A stretch of 64,000 nt of DNA from Mytilus californianus (lineage: Eukaryota > Mollusca > Bivalvia > Mytilida > Mytilidae): assembly GCF_021869535.1 (NCBI RefSeq), contig NW_026262659.1:5146001-5210000 (forward strand). The letters are read 5' to 3'. The stretch's first letter is position 1, and each line of letters begins with the position of its first letter. A model generated the notes under the pieces. It was not told where the DNA came from. It did not search any database and worked only from the letters and a program-made list of their open reading frames with translations. This document shows, piece after piece, positions 1-12,153 of the stretch. The position numbers and the translations under genes were made by a program.

Positions 1-594
1 ATAGAAGAAATGAACGTTAAATTTCACGAATAGTGCTGCAAAATAACAAGAAATTAACACATTTTGCCAGAAGTGTATTTTAAATGTATGGTACCTTAAA
101 AATGAGAAACAAAGGGTACCTTGGAAAAAAGTTGTGAATAAACTGAAATAAGTCTGCTGGTTTCTCGTGCTTTCAATTTTCACTAAATATTGATTATATC
201 CGTCTGACCTGCGTTTCACTAAAACTCTTACCACTAAAATTGATCGTAAGTATATAGAATTGTCCTTGACTTACTCTCAATTTTTGTCGTAAGATGTTTT
301 TGTTAAACGAGGCCAGGTTTTTTCCTAGAGCATGCAATGAAATTATATCGTGTTGTTTTATGTATCTGCTAGTCTGTCATGTTTAAGTTTCGATACGCAA
401 GCGGATCAAACGAAATATTTTCCATAAAAAATTAATGAATATAGTGCTGTCGTTCTCGTCTGGATTTTGTTTTGTCTTGAAAAAAAACCACAAAAAAAAA
501 ACAAAAACAAGACAAACAAAAATGTATAACAAAAATACCGAACTCCATGGTAAATTAAAAAAGAGAAAGTCTACAAAAAAAATGACAAAATCAA
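1..594. other. AT-rich non-coding stretch
   Basis: I see no gene, RNA or clear repeat here. The single 77-codon minus-strand frame is a hydrophobic, T-rich translation of A-rich DNA and looks like noise. Confidence 0.5.
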
Positions 595-720
595 ACGAGT
601 GAGAAACAACTGTCATATTCCTGACTTGGTATAGGCATCTTCCGAAGAAAATGGTGGGTTAAACCTGGTTAATAACTAGCCTAACCTCCCACTTGTATGA
701 TAGTTGTTTATAATTCCGTT
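595..720 (-). repeat. Dispersed repeat family A, inverted copy
   Basis: Read on the minus strand, it runs from 'catacaagtgggaggtta' through 'accaggtttaacccaccatt' to 'aatatgacagttgttt'. The same order of motifs recurs on the plus strand at 2975-3125, so the two form an inverted pair about 2.3 kb apart. The CAAGTCAGGAATATGACAG segment resembles the region upstream of the Penelope-like tails seen elsewhere, so this is probably a 3'-UTR fragment of such an element. Confidence 0.6.
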
Positions 721-2974
721 ATATTGACAAACCCAAACAGACATAACAGGTAAATGTGACAATAATTGGGATCCAGCAGCCAAAATTGTGTAAAAATACA
801 TCACAACTGTCTAAAAAATTTTAACACACATACAAATAAATCTAACTAAGACGCCAACAAAAAATGTGTTGCAGTTGATAGTACATTTGACAATCAAGAT
901 AAACCACGTATCCAAAACATCCTAATCTACAAACATGAAAATTAGTATAAATGCATTTCACGAATTCCAACAAATAAAGATAGTTTTTATACTGATCATC
1001 AAGTTCCCATTTAATGTAATCATTAGATTAACCTTAATCGAGTAATTAACCTCTTTGATAAATCTATTAGTATTAGATAAACTTATCAATGGTGTGTTTC
1101 AGTAGGAAAGAAATGCCATCGTGACACTATTAACACTGTGTCCAGGATTGATATGTTTTGTATTATAGACAACATGCTATTCTTATATAGGTGGTTCCTT
1201 CGCTTATCTATACAGGATAATTCATATGATTTATCAAACTCATTACCAATATTGTATTTGGTCCATAGGTTTTTTTTGGTAGGGTTCATGTTGCTCAGTT
1301 TTTAATTTTCTGTGTAGTATTTTGTGAACTTAGGTGTATTCATCGTTTTTTTCTTGAGGGGAGAGGGGGCATGGTGTTGCCTAATTTAATTCGATTTATG
1401 GTAATAATAATTGCCACTTGGTAAATTCTCCCCTTTAAAGTGTTTTTTATATTTCTTAAAATCTTTTGTGTTTTGCAGTTTTTGCATCGACAATCACCCA
1501 TTGAATATGGGTTTAACAGATACAAGTTGATAGCAATCGTAATTTCTGACCAAAAGCCAAAGTTCTTCTAAAAAATATTTTGAAATCTTAATTACCTATA
1601 AATATCTGCATACCTACGGTAGCATAGCTATATTTGTAAATCTTAAATATCTTTTTTCAATCATATTCAGTAGTAGTTAGATATTGAAATTAATTGTCAT
1701 TTTTTTCTTAAAAAGTTCTGTACCAAGTCAGAAAAATGGCCATTGTTATATTATAGTTCGTTTCTGTGTGTGTTACATTTTAATGTGTGTCTGTTGTGTC
1801 GTAGTTCTCCTCTTATATTTGATGTGTTTCCCTCAGTTTTAGTTTGTAACCCGGATTTGTTTTTTTCTCAATCGATTTATGAATTTCGAACAGCGGTATA
1901 CTACTGTTGCCTTTATTTTTGATCTCTGGGCCGATGTAAAACGTCTTTAAAAACTGTACAGAACAGGTCTGTCGACCTCAAGCGTTTAATCTTAACAGTA
2001 ATGAATTATTGCGAGAAACTTCAAACATCTAAAAGAACATAATATGTTAAAAAGGTACACTAAAAGGGTGATTTCACCTATTTGTGAAAGTGTAAATAAT
2101 GATAGAGATTGGATATGCATCGCTGAGATAGACTGAAAATTATAGAAAAAAGAAATCTTTCATTCATCAGTTTTATTTACTTCAATATATTTGTTTAACA
2201 TTTTTTAAAGCAATTTTGCGTCCAAAAACAATCACATATTATAATATGACTGCAGATTTAGCATCAGTTATAATATTCTTGTATCTGTACAGTGGCATAT
2301 AAAATATTACCATCCTATTGACGAGACGACTTTTAATTCAAATTTTTTTTATAACTATCTACTTAACGGTTACCATAAAATCAACACTATGGATGTAAAA
2401 GTAATTCTCTAAAGTATAATTTCTATGAATGGATCTCCCGATAGATCACGATGGATTGCCCCCGATAGATCCCGATGTGTTAGACATAATGATAATTATC
2501 TTACAAGGAAACCAGAAAAGAAAAATTAATCAGTAAATTACTTTGAAAATAAAAATGGCAATATTGGTTTTCAAAGGAAGTATTTGTCAGGTTTTCCTAG
2601 TAATAACTTCTTCAATAAATGTCACATCAAGATGTTTCGAAGGAAGCAAAGATTCAATTTTGTTTGCCAAAGGAGTGTACATACTTTTAAAAATCATACT
2701 TTTGAATAGAAAAACACTTGATAAGGAGCATAAATATATTAGGACATTTTTGTCTGTCTTGATCTTTATTTCTATTTTCCATGTTGAAAATATAATCAAA
2801 TAAGCTGATATATCGTATACATCATCGTTTTGTCATATATAACTGTATTGGTGAAGGTTAACCAAGCGATTCATGTCACCAAAACATTATAATTGAACAT
2901 AAGAATTCTCATTTATTTTTTTAATACAATGAAGGACATATATATGAAGATTTAACAGAAGATCGGGGTATCTT
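721..2974. other. Non-coding interval without recognised features
   Basis: No exon-like frame, RNA gene or transposon terminus was recognised. Short frames at 1086-1289 and 1340-1525 (minus) and 2543-2803 (plus) lack any family resemblance. A small imperfect duplication of a 'gatagatc.cgat' motif lies at about 2430-2480. Confidence 0.45.
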
Positions 2975-3125
2975 TCCATACAAGTGGGAGGTTTAGCTAG
3001 CTATAAAACCAGGTTTAGCCCATCATTTTCTTTGGAAAATACATGTACCATGTTAGGAATATGACAGTTGTTTTCCATTCGTTCCAACGAGCATTTGAGT
3101 TTGTCATGTTTTATGGACATCCTGG
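2975..3125 (+). repeat. Dispersed repeat family A, direct copy
   Basis: Plus-strand partner of the copy at 595-720. It shares the CATACAAGTGGGAGGTTTAG start, the ACCAGGTTTAGCCCA centre and the AATATGACAGTTGTT end, with scattered differences. Divergence between the two suggests independent old insertions rather than one element's termini. Confidence 0.6.
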
Positions 3126-3968
3126 TTTTTGAATTTACCTAAGAGTTAAGTATTTTTGATTAAGTATTTGCGGAAAAGATGAATTTCATGCAATATATAA
3201 GACCAGTACTCGCATGACGGTACTTTAGGTCTTTTGTCATGTTTTTATGCTTAACACAGATGTATTGATTCCATTTTTTCATCTTTGTATAAGTTATTAC
3301 GCAACTGTCCTGGTCTTAGAGGAAGTTTAAGTGCTCACAGACGTGTTTAACACCACCACATTTTGTATGTGTCTATACAAAATTTAGGCAAAAATAGTCT
3401 ACCGATGTTTATATCGCGTAAATGGAATACGAAGATGCAAATAAAGGCAAGGAGGGAGACCGAATGCATTGACATGGTAAACATCTCCTGCTATGCATGC
3501 ATCGCATGCCATTGGAATCCACATTCTGTCAAAATGTCACAATCTGGAATAGGACACAACCGGTACAACGATATAAAACCGCGAAAACATGTCGCTAGAG
3601 AGACAAAGACATGTCGCTAGAGAGACATAGACACGTCGTATCGGTCAATTAATTCGTTCAGGTGACTGCAAAGTGTGTAGTGTTGATAATTGCAATCGTT
3701 TTTCCTCATAACTCTGTTGGACCATTTTTATGAAAAGAGCACACACCTGTTGATATAGCTCGTAAAGTGCGATCATGAAAGATTGTTATGTTTTAATTAT
3801 AAACGCCATACGATTGGGTAGATAGTATGTCACTGTTGAGAATTTCGAATGAGAAGTTTGGAAAGTTGAAATCATCAATTTTGTTCATAGATTCTAGTTT
3901 GAAGTCGGCCATCTGTTTCAATATAGTGAAAAAATGAATAGGATACTAATTTCTAGTAGACTGGGAAA
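3126..3968. other. Non-coding interval; one short local duplication
   Basis: There is no supportable gene. At about 3589-3632 the phrase 'catgtcgctagagagaca' is directly repeated, a small tandem duplication. The 85-codon plus frame over this stretch is probably noise. Confidence 0.4.
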
Positions 3969-4262
3969 CTATATGTTTATGAGATGCAAGCACTCAAGTG
4001 CACTGAAATGTGGGTTATTGAGGGACACGACATTATCAATATATCTGAAATTAAAGTACTTTGTAAAATGATTTTTTCTTTCCGTCTTTGAGAAGGTATG
4101 CATGAATTCTGCTTCATATACAGTCATCCAGGTGTTTTGCTTGTCATGGATGTTTTCGTTTATCTTATCTTTTATCATAAACCAGGTCCTATTCAATTTT
4201 TCATTATTATCAGGTGTCATATTTTTTATTGTTTTACATTTTATCATCCCGTGATATTTCAT
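3969..4262 (-). pseudogene. Penelope-like reverse transcriptase fragment
   Basis: The minus-strand translation contains FTKYFNFRYIDNVVSLNN, which resembles the RT active-site block (FRYIDDVLSLNN) of Penelope-like elements common in bivalves. The second catalytic Asp is replaced by Asn (YIDN). The frame runs only 97 codons, covering part of the palm region, with no complete fingers or thumb. I interpret it as a dead fragment of a Penelope-like retroelement. A plus-strand tail of the same broad group abuts it at 4290-4400, in the opposite orientation, so the two are probably separate insertions. Confidence 0.6.
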
Positions 4263-4289
4263 AGTTTACTTTGTGGTACTAGTATTTGG

Positions 4290-4400
4290 TTTACTCGTTG
4301 TTGAAAGCCGATCGGTGACCTGTCTTTGTTCATACTGTTTTCCTTCTGTCTATGATTTTTGATGGATAGTTGTCTCATTTAAAACACATCTTCATTTTCA
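4290..4400 (+). repeat. Penelope-like 3' tail, degenerate
   Basis: It contains 'gttgttgaaagccgatcggtg' followed after about 60 bp by 'atagttgtctcatttaaaac' and 'acatcttcat'. This is a degraded version of the tail seen in cleaner form at 22440-22590. Confidence 0.55.
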
Positions 4401-6827
4401 AACACAAGAGATGCATTCGTAAAATTATACACGTGTTCTTTTACAAAAGCAACAAGATACTTTTTACATCTGAATTCAATCGTCGATTAAATTACATTGT
4501 TTAAGACATCTATAATATTCGAAATAACATTAACTTAAAGAAACTAAACGTAATTTAATTAACATGTTAGATTATTATTAATTATCTAGTATTATCTGGT
4601 CCGCCTGTCTTTAATCTAGTAAATGTTTCCGGATGGTATGGAAGTGAAATAACTTTGCTCTGTTGAGTATATAAGGAAAATATAGCGTAACCTTGAAAAC
4701 GGTTCGAGTTTAAAATATCAAAACATATATCTTACTCCTAAGACATAAACATGACGCTGGCCGTTTCGTTTGTTCGTTAGTCTATTCATTCATTTATCAT
4801 TTTTGGTTGTAGGTTTTCCGAGATGAAATTTTTTCAAAATATTATACTTGCTTATAAACAAACATCAGTCAATTCATTTGAAAAAGGGTGAATTAAAAGC
4901 TTTAACCTATCACGAGTGGAAATTACGGATTTGTATTTATATGAAAGCAATTATCGCGCTCCCCCCTTAATTCGATCAAATAAGATTACATATGAGATAA
5001 CTAAAACGTAGCCACAGAAATAACAAAACTAAATTATATACTATTGTATGATAAAATGATTGCAGTAACATCAGGAATCATACGGTAGATCTTCGCGATA
5101 TTCGCATTCTTGACTTCTCTTTCGTTGTTAGTTGTATCAATGGTAATCATACATGATCATCTTCTAATTTTTATCAAAGTATTTTATCTGCTGGTAATGA
5201 ATCATGTTTACTTCTATTCTAAAGGATAACTAAGGTATATACATTACAACCTGGAATACTACTGCCCGAAAGTAAGGACCATCTTGACGGTCTCATTTGG
5301 CTGTTTTAAATGTGTGTATATGCAGCAGCATCCGGTCGGCATAGGAATTTAAAATCCGAAGCTCTATTTTAGAAGAGTTCCGCGCTACGGCGCACAAACT
5401 GTTACAATAACTCATTCGGGTATCCGTTGTTGCTGTTTTAGACAAAGAATAAAACATTTGCCACTGAACAACACATAACCGAAAGAAAATAAATGAACTA
5501 ACAAGCATCAGTCACCAAACTCCACAAAAAAAAAACCTACAGAAATGGCAACAACTTAAACCCCAACAAAATCCAAGGGGTAACACAGTGGACCAAGAAC
5601 GGCAACCCGGGTAAACTTAACAAACAAATTTACACAAATATAAAATATTGTCAATTGTCTCTTTGATGTACATTATCATACCGTTTTGAAAATAAGGCGA
5701 ACCCCATAGCAGATACAAAGCTAGAGGTTAAACACAGATACTTAGGTAGTGTAAGCAGTTTCTGATCCACTCATTGCACCCATCATGTTGCTCATAACAG
5801 GTACAAAACGGTAATAAGTCGCAGTATAGCATTCAGATAAAGGTAGATACGATACCGAAACACGATACGGACGCACCAAATTTATAAAGTGTTATTCTTA
5901 TTTTCATGCAGTTGGTCGATACCTCTGCTCTTGGACTATTTGTTTCTTGGGTATTTCTAGCTCAGCAGTCTGTCTCTAGGTCCTGACATGATAACAATGT
6001 TTTATGAAACTCCTCGTTGACAATTTTAGACATTATTAAGAAACTAAGGTTCCAACTCCTCCAGGCAAAGTTGACCCTAGGAGTATTTTCGTATCCGGTT
6101 CATTTTGCTCTTGAAAGCCCCTGAAGTATTTAAGTAATTATACATCATTGACTTTCAGATGTTATGGGTTCCATCGTTCCTGGTGATGGTAAACGCTGAA
6201 TATCGCTACTTTTATAAAGTTGTAATTTTCGTGTTTAAAACATTTAAAAAAAATATTTAAAAAATTCAGTAGATTATTATACCAATAAAAATGAGGCTGC
6301 TGAATGAACAATGGATAAAAATATAAATATAATAGAATGTTATAACAATAACAGACCTGTTTTAGAAATTGTTACAACAAAAATGTAAACAATACGTATT
6401 CTAGTCTGTTTTTTATGTACCATTGTGATTTTTTTGTTTGACATGTGTATAACGAGGTGTAAATTGAGCCTGACGAAATATTGGAAAACAATTACTAGAG
6501 AAAATAAGAGTACTGTCTTACAAAACACAAATGTTTGTGTTGTTTTCGTGTGGTGAATGAAGCTAATATCAATTACATTAAACAACCATCTAATTGTCCA
6601 TGTATCCTTTGGTCGTAGACCCTCATCGTTTTCTTAGTGAAGAAACATTAGGTGTACTTACGATTAAATCCATCTACATCTATGATTATCCAATGTCAGT
6701 TTTCAAATTAAGGTATTTAAATTAAATAAAATATGGTTATATATATATTATGCATTTTAGGGCACTATATAAAATGAAACTACATGACATTTTAAGCATA
6801 AAAAATAAATAATACTGAATGTCTTAC
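4401..6827. other. Non-coding interval downstream of the beta-lactamase-like exon
   Basis: Later exons of the minus-strand gene at 6828-7141 would be expected here or further left. I could not identify any with recognisable YxN or HxG motifs. A segment at about 5700-5830 shares words with the repeat at 14165-14480 ('acaaagctagagg', 'gtaagcagtt', 'ataagtcgca') and is probably a diverged copy. Confidence 0.4.
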
Positions 6828-7141
6828 CTTGTGTTTTCACTGAGCACTTTAGCAATGATTGTACTTGTAAAAGCTTTCGTTAAAGATCCTATTGCAAACT
6901 TAGAATTTTTGTCAACTGAAATACGTTTCTCAATGTTTGCCATCCCGAATCCATCTGCAAATATTACTTTATTGTCGTAAACAAGAGTAAGTCCAAGTCC
7001 AACGATCTTTTTACAGCTCATTAAATTATTAACAAAATTTTTTAATTCTTCAATATTCTCGGGAGTTATTGAAAAATCTCCAATTTCTAAACATAAAACA
7101 AGAAAACTGTAGCAAAAAATGAATATGCGGTCAAATTTCAT
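6828..7141 (-). CDS. Serine beta-lactamase-like protein, first coding exon
   Basis: This minus-strand exon encodes about 104 residues. Residues 1-21 form a hydrophobic stretch consistent with a signal peptide (FIFCYSFLVLCL). A helix/strand region follows (VGLGLTLVYDNKVIFADGFG), then SLTK at residues 86-89, the SxxK catalytic motif of the beta-lactamase/class C penicillin-binding family, in the usual AIGSLTKAFT context. In that family the Ser is the nucleophile and the Lys the general base; animal members are often secreted or lysosomal proteins of unclear substrate. The frame ends just past a good splice donor (ACAAG|GTAAGA), so the exon stops at 6828 with two bases of a split codon. The Tyr and HxG motifs must lie in later exons, which I did not find within the window. 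It could be an intact gene with long introns or an orphan exon. Confidence 0.65.
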
Positions 7142-7976
7142 AATGCGAAATCAATATCATTGAAACGGCACAATTAATTATTATTGTTCCATGAAGTTGT
7201 CCAATTAAGAATTGCAAGGTACAAGCTCAATATGATCACTTCACAATTTTCAGTTTCTTTTTTTCAGTTCCAAGCATTAAACTGTTATTTTTCGATTATG
7301 TTTAATTGCCTTAAATGAAATGTGAATGAAAAATTGTCCGTTTATATACTATAAATCTTTTTTGAATTATAAAAAAAATGTAAATGAAAGATTATCCGCT
7401 TAAAAACTATTTATGTTCGTTTAAAAACTATGTATCTTTTTTTTAATTATCAAAAGAAATGTAAGCATCTGAAGCAACGTCTGTTGATTAACCGTAGGTA
7501 GTGGGTGTAGATCTCCTCTATTGATACCCCACTGATTCCATCAACTGTCACCATGTGATTCGCAATGATGTTTATATACAAGATAAATCCACTCAAGTAA
7601 TAAAAACAAAGTTAACAATCCTCTATCATTTAACCCGATCTGATGATTGATAACAGTTACCTATAGGTTCTATCTCCTGATTATCAACAAAAATCATAAA
7701 AACACTGCACCTTAAGGTGAGGGAACGCAAATCAATGGTATCCATCAATTTTGCATAAATGTCATCAAATCAATTCATAAATTGTAAGGCAACAGAATCT
7801 TCTTTGTACAGTTAAAATACTTTTTCAATATCCCAACTTTGGTTCAAGAAAAGGGATAGCTAACGTAGATATTGATATACTGTTTTAGAAACTTCTAAAA
7901 GCAGCGTTAATTCTTATCAAAAAAATGTTTCCACAAACCAATTTATATATACTTTTCTTAAACGTCATTTGGTCTT
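7142..7976. other. Upstream region of the beta-lactamase-like exon
   Basis: AT-rich, with no recognised promoter element. A short imperfect duplication ('gaatgaaaaattgtccgttta' and 'aaatgaaagattatccgctta') lies at about 7320-7440. No gene is supported. Confidence 0.35.
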
Positions 7977-8030
7977 TGGTGGAGAGTTGTCTCATTGGCA
8001 ATCATACCACATCTTCTTATTTTTATTTTC
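7977..8030 (+). repeat. Penelope-like 3' terminal tail
   Basis: It carries 'gagttgtctcattggcaatc' and 'ataccacatcttctt', the most repeated motif in this window. Here only the last 50 bp or so survive, as expected for a heavily 5'-truncated retrocopy. Confidence 0.7.
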
Positions 8031-9357
8031 ATCAAGATGCTTCATTTTTAACTGACACCATATTTTGTTCTGTTTGAAGGACGTTCGAAGGACGTGTTTT
8101 TTTCATTTGAAGGAGATCCCAGAGAGTCTTAATTTCCTTTGAAATATGTGACAATTCTCTGGTTTGTTGTTATATTGCTTATACCGTTTTTGATCATCTT
8201 TTAAAGAGCATTTTACTGTTTGTTTTATTTTGTGTGTAATGCCATTATTTTTTGTCTACAATATAAAAGATACAAATAGATATTCCAGATGGACCTAAAT
8301 GTGTTCCCTTCACACCGACGTGTCCCTTTTTTTCGTATAAGACAGATTTTAAGCATGTTAATAATAATAAAAAAAAGCTTGTTTTGTTATCTATTTTCAC
8401 ACTTCGTTATATAGATGATGCCCTTCACATGAGTTTTGTAAGTTGAAATTTGGTGAGAAAGTTTTATCTCAATAAACCTGAAATAAAGAACAAGAGGAAT
8501 CTACTGATCCTTGGCACCGATTATGACTTATCGGACACCAACATGAGTCTGTTGTGAAGTAAATACTGTGTACCCTTTCTGAATTTCTGAGTTCACTGCG
8601 GTTTTATGTGAAGTTCATATGGCTGTCTGATATTCTAGTTTATGTTTTTGTTTTGTTTTGATAATGTAGCCATCGTAGCGCAGCGAAATATAACGACTGA
8701 ATAATTCGGGTTATTGAAGCGTTTGTCTTCTAGACCTTAAGATCGTCGTCAGGATGAAGACCCATAAACGCTATAATGGGTTTTGAAAAAAAACTTGGCC
8801 AGTTGGTAAATCCACATCAAGAATAGTGTTGTATGAAGATGCTCTAAAATAACACTATATTTATTCATTTATTAAGCACTGACAATTTACATTTGTAAAT
8901 AAATATATAGTAAAACTTAAAGCTAGGCCTTTTCTAGCCGGTCATACCATATACTCTTTGTTGGACAGACGAACTGTGGTAAAACAATACGCTACGGACA
9001 TTTTGTCGCAGCGTCATAAATATAAAATTATAAGAATTTTCAACTCCTCATGTTCAAGGTTCAACACGACATCTCCTTATTTTTGTATTCAAAAAGTATT
9101 GAGCAATTTGTGCTTGAATTACATTTGTAAAATGTCCTGACCACATAACAATTTTCTATTAATAATGCATATAAATAGTTATGTGATTAGAGGATAGTTA
9201 TTCTTAATAGTACAATCAGTACCAGATACAATGATAAGCATTCTTCTAAAAGTGAGTAATACGTAGGTTTATTGCCCTAAGGTATCATTACTGTTTACTA
9301 TCTCTGCTGCAATGATGAAAACTATCAAATAGTAAGCATAGCGTTTCATAGTATCAA
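8031..9357. other. Non-coding interval
   Basis: No exon-like frame or repeat family was recognised. The 60-codon frame at 8958-9140 shows no domain and is likely noise. Confidence 0.4.
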
Positions 9358-9420
9358 TATGAAAATAAGGAGATGTGGTATAATTGCCAATGAGACAACT
9401 ACGAGCCAAAATAAAGTGGA
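9358..9420 (-). repeat. Penelope-like 3' terminal tail
   Basis: Reverse orientation of the tail motif ('gagatgtggtataattgcca', then 'atgagacaac'). Short and somewhat degraded. Confidence 0.6.
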
Positions 9421-9711
9421 TGTGATGGTCATCTCAGTTTGAAATATTACTGAAAAGGACCAAAAGTCCCTTTCTCAAACAATATTTTTTCTGAAATTTT
9501 AGAATTGTGTATTTTTCAATTTTTGTCTAGTGGTGGTTTTTTTATATATAAAAATGACAAGTCCTGTAGACGCTTTGTTTCCATGCAGTGTTCCTTGACC
9601 TTTTGTTAATAGAAATAAATAGAAGACCCCTTTACATTTATCACCATTATATAAATCTACGGGGTTTTCAAATTTTCTAATATAAATCTCTGTTCAGCAA
9701 CGTTTTGGTTT

Positions 9712-9780
9712 AGGTGATTGATTTATTGTTTAACGCCATTGTCAGCACTATTGACTATATCGATGTTGTCAGTTTTTGTT
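9712..9780 (-). repeat. Fragment of tRNA-derived SINE 3' region
   Basis: 'gattgatttattgtttaacg' followed by 'ccattgtcagcactattg' matches the 3' part of the minus-strand SINE copy at 54910-55150. Only the tail portion is present. Confidence 0.4.
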
Positions 9781-9793
9781 GTTGGAAGAAATA

Positions 9794-9868
9794 ATGCACC
9801 TACAGTAAAGTTGGTAGATTTTAATTGTGTACATCTGTTTAGCATTTAAAAGTTTACTGTAGGTGCAT
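9794..9868. repeat. Small foldback element with 16-bp perfect arms
   Basis: The arm at 9794-9809 (ATGCACCTACAGTAAA) is the exact reverse complement of 9853-9868, around a 43-bp loop. The size and symmetry suggest a tiny foldback MITE or a cruciform-forming palindrome. No target duplication is obvious. Confidence 0.65.
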
Positions 9869-10049
9869 AATTTAGGATATTTTGCATCTAATATACGTGT
9901 TTTTACTCAAATTATAGTATGGAGCTTCGAAATATTTGTAAACTTTTACACTAAAGACAAACTTTCAAAAAACAGTAGATTTTGTTATTATATGATATTG
10001 TGGAGTTATGGAATTTTTATAATATATAATGATATCATCATGTATATAA

Positions 10050-10330
10050 AATTGAGAATGGAAATGGGGAATATGTCAAAGAGACAACAACCCGACCAAA
10101 GAGCGGATAACAGCCGAAGGCCACCAATGGTCTTCAACGCAGCGAGAAAATCCCGCACCTGGAGGTGGTCCTCAGCTGGCCCCTAAATAAAATTGTGTAC
10201 TGGTTCAGTGAAAATGGACGTCACACTAAACTCCAAAACATATAAAGGAACTAAAATATTAAGAAAAAACATACAAGACTAACAAAGGCCAGAGGCTCCT
10301 GACTTGGGACAGGCGCAAAAATGCGCCTTG
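10050..10330 (-). repeat. Repeat family B: variant Penelope-like 3' UTR
   Basis: On the minus strand this ends with 'gggttgttgtctctttgaca' and 'tattccccatttccattctc'. Upstream are 'ccagctgaggaccacctcc' and 'gtgacgtccattttcac'. A nearly full copy in the other orientation lies at 42240-42545, and a short one at 44893-44937. The layout (CAAGTCAGGAGCCTCTGGCC upstream, GTTGTCTC near the end) parallels the main tail family, so these are probably sister lineages of one retroelement. Confidence 0.6.
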
Positions 10331-10534
10331 ATAGATTGGGACAGCTACAAAAATATGCCTTGAAAGATTGAAGATTCTTGGTAGCATTTTCATTGATGTT
10401 CATAACCAGAAGGTGTTGTGGGAAAGAAGATTGAACTGTATAGGTGAAAAATCAAGGCCACAAACTTTGTTAAACTTGAGGTAGCCTTAATAGTGCTAAA
10501 TTATTCATGTTTTGTGTCAATGGGTACCACTGTA

Positions 10535-10598
10535 TGTGTTTTTTTTTTTTTTTTTTATTTTTTTATTTTTTTTTTTTTTTTTGGGGGGGGGGGGGGGT
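10535..10598. repeat. Poly(T)-poly(G) homopolymer tract
   Basis: Long T runs with single A interruptions pass directly into a run of about 14 G at 10583-10597. It is a low-complexity region and prone to assembly error. Confidence 0.9.
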
Positions 10599-11953
10599 CT
10601 ATTTGAGCAAGCTCACAGTATTTCTAGTTGATCATATAAATTCATTTAAAGCATAAAAAACGAGCTAAAAGGGCGACGGGCGTATCATGCGCAGTTCTCT
10701 ATATATTTCCTCTTTAGAACTTATTAGACCACTCAGCCATCCAGACCCCTTTTGGTGTAAGAGCTATTGTTCAAACTGGTAAAAAGCAAATTAGATATTT
10801 TAGATAAAATTGTTTCAATGTACAGTCAATTTTCCTTCATTACTGTCCTTCCACATTAAGTACATATTTTATTTTGTGTTCTTAAAGTCGTGAGACTTCT
10901 TTTAAAATAATATCCTGTTCTTATTAACAAGAATTTTTGTTTTGATACTTTGATGACACGGGAATGTATAAATACATAAAATCAAATTATCTTCCTTTAT
11001 GCTTGCAGTTTCTGAAAGCAAACCCCAAATTGCATAATCATATTATATGAAATCATTCCTCCCTTCACACATTATTGGCGGCTGTACTACGGGAAGATTT
11101 CATACATCTACGCCATCAAACGTTCAGGAATACACGATCTTGCATTAATTGTGCCCTCGGTAAAATACGTGTTGAATTTAAATGCAGATTAAAAACAAAA
11201 CAAAATACAGTTTTCATATTGTTTTAACTATGAATGATTAAATTAATTTTAATCAAAACCTCAAGTCCACATACTTTGAAGACTTTTTCATATGATCTGA
11301 TAGATATCATTTGGAAATAATCAGTGCTTGACTAAGAAACATTATGATAGAGAGAGCCATTTTTTCAAGAATTTATTTCAAACCAGGGTAATTTTAAAAA
11401 AGTATGAACGTCTTAACTATAATCCCTTTGTCGTGTGTGTACTTTGTCCATAAGACCAAATTATCAATGTCTAAAGATTGCTTAAAATTGCAATTTTGAC
11501 AAATTCTACGAAAATTAATCACAACAATGTATATGAAGAACACTTTTTACAGGACGAAAATAATAATTTCTTTTAATGGATACTTGTAATTAAATTGTTA
11601 AAAATGTTTTACATACATTATTTAAACTTTTTGATTTTCAATTTCCAGATATGGTTTAAGGATATTTCTGATTTAACCCTGTGTGTGAAACAGCAGAAAT
11701 ACACCCTCTTTCGCCTCTTTGTTTTATTATACTGAACATTCAGTCCATAAAAAACGATACAAATTTTTGGAACTGTCATTCATTCAACTCTTGAAATATT
11801 TATGAGACATTTTACTCTGTGGTGTAGAAAAATACACAAATAAAGCATGATATAATAGATTAGAATATATAGCTGATTTTGAATATTACACTAATTGATT
11901 ATAAGGACACTAACAAATAGCACACACGCATTCAAAGACTTTGTTTTTTGTTA
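10599..11953. other. Non-coding interval
   Basis: AT-rich, with no recognisable exon, RNA gene or transposon end. Confidence 0.4.
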
Positions 11954-12153
11954 CTGTGGATGCATTTATTTTCGCGGGTATCAATTTTCGTAGATTGAGG
12001 AAAACTTGCATTTTCGTGGATATTTGATTTCGTGGTTTTGCCAATCTCGGCATACCAAGCCTATAGAAAATTTGCAATTCGTTGAACATTTGAATTAGTG
12101 GTTCACCTGTACCCACGAAAATTGGTATCCAAGGAATAATAATGAATCCACAG
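11954..12153. mobile_element. 200-bp MITE with TA duplication (Tc1/mariner-type)
   Basis: The ends are CTGTGGAT... and ...ATCCACAG, with further inverted similarity for about 45 bp ('tatcaattttcgtag' on the left; 'ccacgaaaattggtat' on the right). TA flanks both sides (11952-11953 and 12154-12155), the duplication typical of Tc1/mariner elements. There is no coding capacity. A larger relative with an internally amplified 50-bp unit lies at 25378-27310. Confidence 0.7.
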
